Shown here in pieces: positions 62,533 through 64,000 of a stretch of 64,000 nt of DNA; position 1 is the first letter of the stretch, and every line of letters starts with the position of its first letter. The notes under the pieces were generated by a model that was given only the letters and a program-made list of their open reading frames with translations, did not search any database and had not been told where the DNA came from. Source of the DNA: Qipengyuania pelagi (GTDB lineage Bacteria; Pseudomonadota; Alphaproteobacteria; Sphingomonadales; Sphingomonadaceae); contig NZ_WTYD01000001.1 in assembly GCF_009827295.1 (NCBI RefSeq), forward strand, positions 1,054,001 to 1,118,000, in the 5' to 3' direction. The translations under genes were made by a program, and so were the position numbers.

Positions 62533-64000
62533 ATGAGCAGGGACCACATCCGCGCTGTAGGGCACGACGAATCGCAGGAAGACCAGTCGGTTGGGCAGGA
62601 GGATGCGGATAACGCCCTTCCGGTCGATAACGAGGAGGTCGGCGAAGAGTTCGAATGGGTCGAGGAACCTGCCCCGAACCGCTCGAAAGCCTGGATTTTC
62701 CCTGCCCTCTTCACGCTCGCCATCATTGGCTGGACGGGATTCTTCGCCTGGAGCTACCGCGCGCAAATGCTGGCTGGCGGAACGGCGGAGCGGTGGATCG
62801 GATGGGTCACCGCATGGTCGGTTCCTGTCCTTCTGATCCTGACGGTCTGGCTGCTGACGATGCGCCTTTCGTCGCGCGAAGCGGGCCGGTTCGGCGATGC
62901 GGCCCGGTTGCTCTCGCTCGAATCGGAGAGGCTGGAGGAACGGCTGCTCGCGGTGAACCGCGAACTCAGCCTCGCGCGCGAATTCCTCGCGGATCAGAAC
63001 CGCGACCTCGATTATCTCGGCCGTACCGCGACCGAGCGTTTGTCGACCCATGCCGATCGCCTGCAGGCGCTCGTTCGTGAAAACGGCGATCAGGTCGACG
63101 CAATCGCGAATGTCAGCTCGACCGCGCTGGAAAACATGGAGAAGCTGCGCGGCGATCTCCCCGTGATCGCCAATTCCGCGCGCGACGTGACCAACCGCAT
63201 CGCAGGCGCGGGACAGACCGCCAGCGAACAACTCGCCGAATTGGTTGCCGGTTTCGAACGGTTGAACACTTTCGGCACGGCAAGCGAGCGGCAGGTCGAA
63301 TCGGTGGGCGACCGGCTCGGATCGCTGCTGGACGAGATGGCAGAGCGCCTGGACCAGATCGAAGGCGCCGCGACGGCCCGCTTCGCCACCATCCGCGAAA
63401 ACAGCGATCGCCTGCGCGAAACGATCGATTCACAGGAGGTCGCGGCGCTGGCCGCCATTCACAGCCGCGCCGAGGCTCTGAAGGAGGAATGCACCCAGCT
63501 CGCCGAAGCACGAGACTCCGACGCGGAGGCATCCTTTGCGGTTCTCTCGGAGCGGATCGCCAGGCTGAATGAGGAAGCGGCGACGACGGCAAGCACCCTG
63601 CGCGAGGGCGAACAGGCAGCGCTCGCCGCATGGTCGGGCCAGATCGAAGCGCTGCGCGACAGGCTCGTCTCCATCATCGAGGAAGTCACGCGGATCGATG
63701 CGCTGTCCCTCGAAAACTCCCAGGCGAAATTGCGCGAACTGGTGGCGGAAGCGGAAGCCGTCGACACGTTGATGGACGAGCGCAACCGCGCCTATCACGA
63801 TCAGATCGCGCAACGCCGCACGCAGGTCAGCGCCTTCGAAGACGAAGCCTTGCAAACGCTCGCCGATCGGATCGCTTCCTTCGATACCCATCTCGCGGAG
63901 CAGCGAGCGGGGCACCTCGATCATCTCGAGACGCTCAGCGAACGAAACGAAGCGGCCGGAGAGCAAATCGACGCGCTCACTCGCCATATCGCCGAGGCTG
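62533..64000 (+). CDS. Membrane-anchored long coiled-coil protein (cut by the right edge)
   Basis: ATG 62533 opens a frame that runs past the window end, at least 489 residues. An acidic N-terminus of about 55 residues precedes two membrane helices (about 58-77 and 92-113). From residue 125 on, the sequence is a near-continuous, charged coiled coil with many Ala and Glu (for example FLADQNRDLDYLGRTATERL and later repeats). This recalls chemoreceptor-like or filament-like scaffolds but no signalling hairpin is visible in the part present. The ribosome binding site is weak. Confidence 0.75.
   Translation, partial: MSRDHIRAVGHDESQEDQSVGQEDADNALPVDNEEVGEEFEWVEEPAPNRSKAWIFPALFTLAIIGWTGFFAWSYRAQMLAGGTAERWIGWVTAWSVPVLLILTVWLLTMRLSSREAGRFGDAARLLSLESERLEERLLAVNRELSLAREFLADQNRDLDYLGRTATERLSTHADRLQALVRENGDQVDAIANVSSTALENMEKLRGDLPVIANSARDVTNRIAGAGQTASEQLAELVAGFERLNTFGTASERQVESVGDRLGSLLDEMAERLDQIEGAATARFATIRENSDRLRETIDSQEVAALAAIHSRAEALKEECTQLAEARDSDAEASFAVLSERIARLNEEAATTASTLREGEQAALAAWSGQIEALRDRLVSIIEEVTRIDALSLENSQAKLRELVAEAEAVDTLMDERNRAYHDQIAQRRTQVSAFEDEALQTLADRIASFDTHLAEQRAGHLDHLETLSERNEAAGEQIDALTRHIAEA

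Overview
The window is chromosomal DNA from a high-GC alphaproteobacterium. The best guess is a member of the Sphingomonadales, family Erythrobacteraceae. This rests on gene order (dusB-ntrB-ntrC-ntrY; ppiD-trpE..trpG-trpD-trpC-moaC-moeA-lexA, then comEC, gltX and gltA), on the fused ispDF gene, on a GTTC-N7-GTTC SOS box, and on an alphaproteobacterial-type RpoH promoter. Genes are densely packed, with many 4-nt ATGA/GTGA stop-start overlaps.

Regions from left to right. 1-4440: nitrogen two-component cluster on the minus strand (ntrY cut by the window edge, ntrC, ntrB, dusB). 4519-9250: housekeeping genes (ispDF, a CinA C-terminal type amidase, a RatA/Coq10-like START protein, lipA, beta-carbonic anhydrase, a NYN/LOTUS protein). 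9277-16980: exported TPR protein, gyrA, YhhN-type membrane protein, trmFO, EF-hand protein and a squalene/phytoene-synthase-like protein. 17092-20730: a coupled four-gene Tad-pilus-type cassette (vWA TadG-like, two TadE-like, one anchored unknown). 20749-23711: pdhB, pdhA and ftsB. 23805-26581: an operator-controlled hpd plus VOC gene, then mscS behind an RNA hairpin that hides its ribosome binding site. 26726-29995: LysR regulator divergent from poxB and a small FUSC-type membrane gene.

About 30000-36276 is a lower-GC genomic island lying against the 3' end of tRNA-Arg(CCT). It carries a tyrosine integrase, a serine recombinase and a restriction-modification-like module: HNH nuclease, Dam-type methylase, and a divergent DPPY methylase. 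It also has an Xre-type helix-turn-helix frame that overlaps a plus-strand frame antisense.

36402-64000 returns to core genome: DUF1178, a nitrilase-family amidase and grxC; hsp20 under an RpoH promoter with a ROSE-like RNA thermometer; pyrG, secG and tpiA; and the long ppiD/trp/moa/lexA run. That run is interrupted by a glycosidase-like lipoprotein, a prolyl aminopeptidase and a low-GC YcxB-like gene. comEC, gltX and gltA follow. The window ends with a minus-strand cluster coding for an HPt-like protein, a nucleotidyltransferase-like membrane protein, an unknown protein and a histidine kinase that lacks its phospho-accepting histidine. Divergent from it is a large membrane-anchored coiled-coil protein cut by the right edge.

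The most promising leads are the His-less kinase/HPt cluster, the restriction-modification module in the island, and three RNA or operator devices (hsp20, mscS, hpd).
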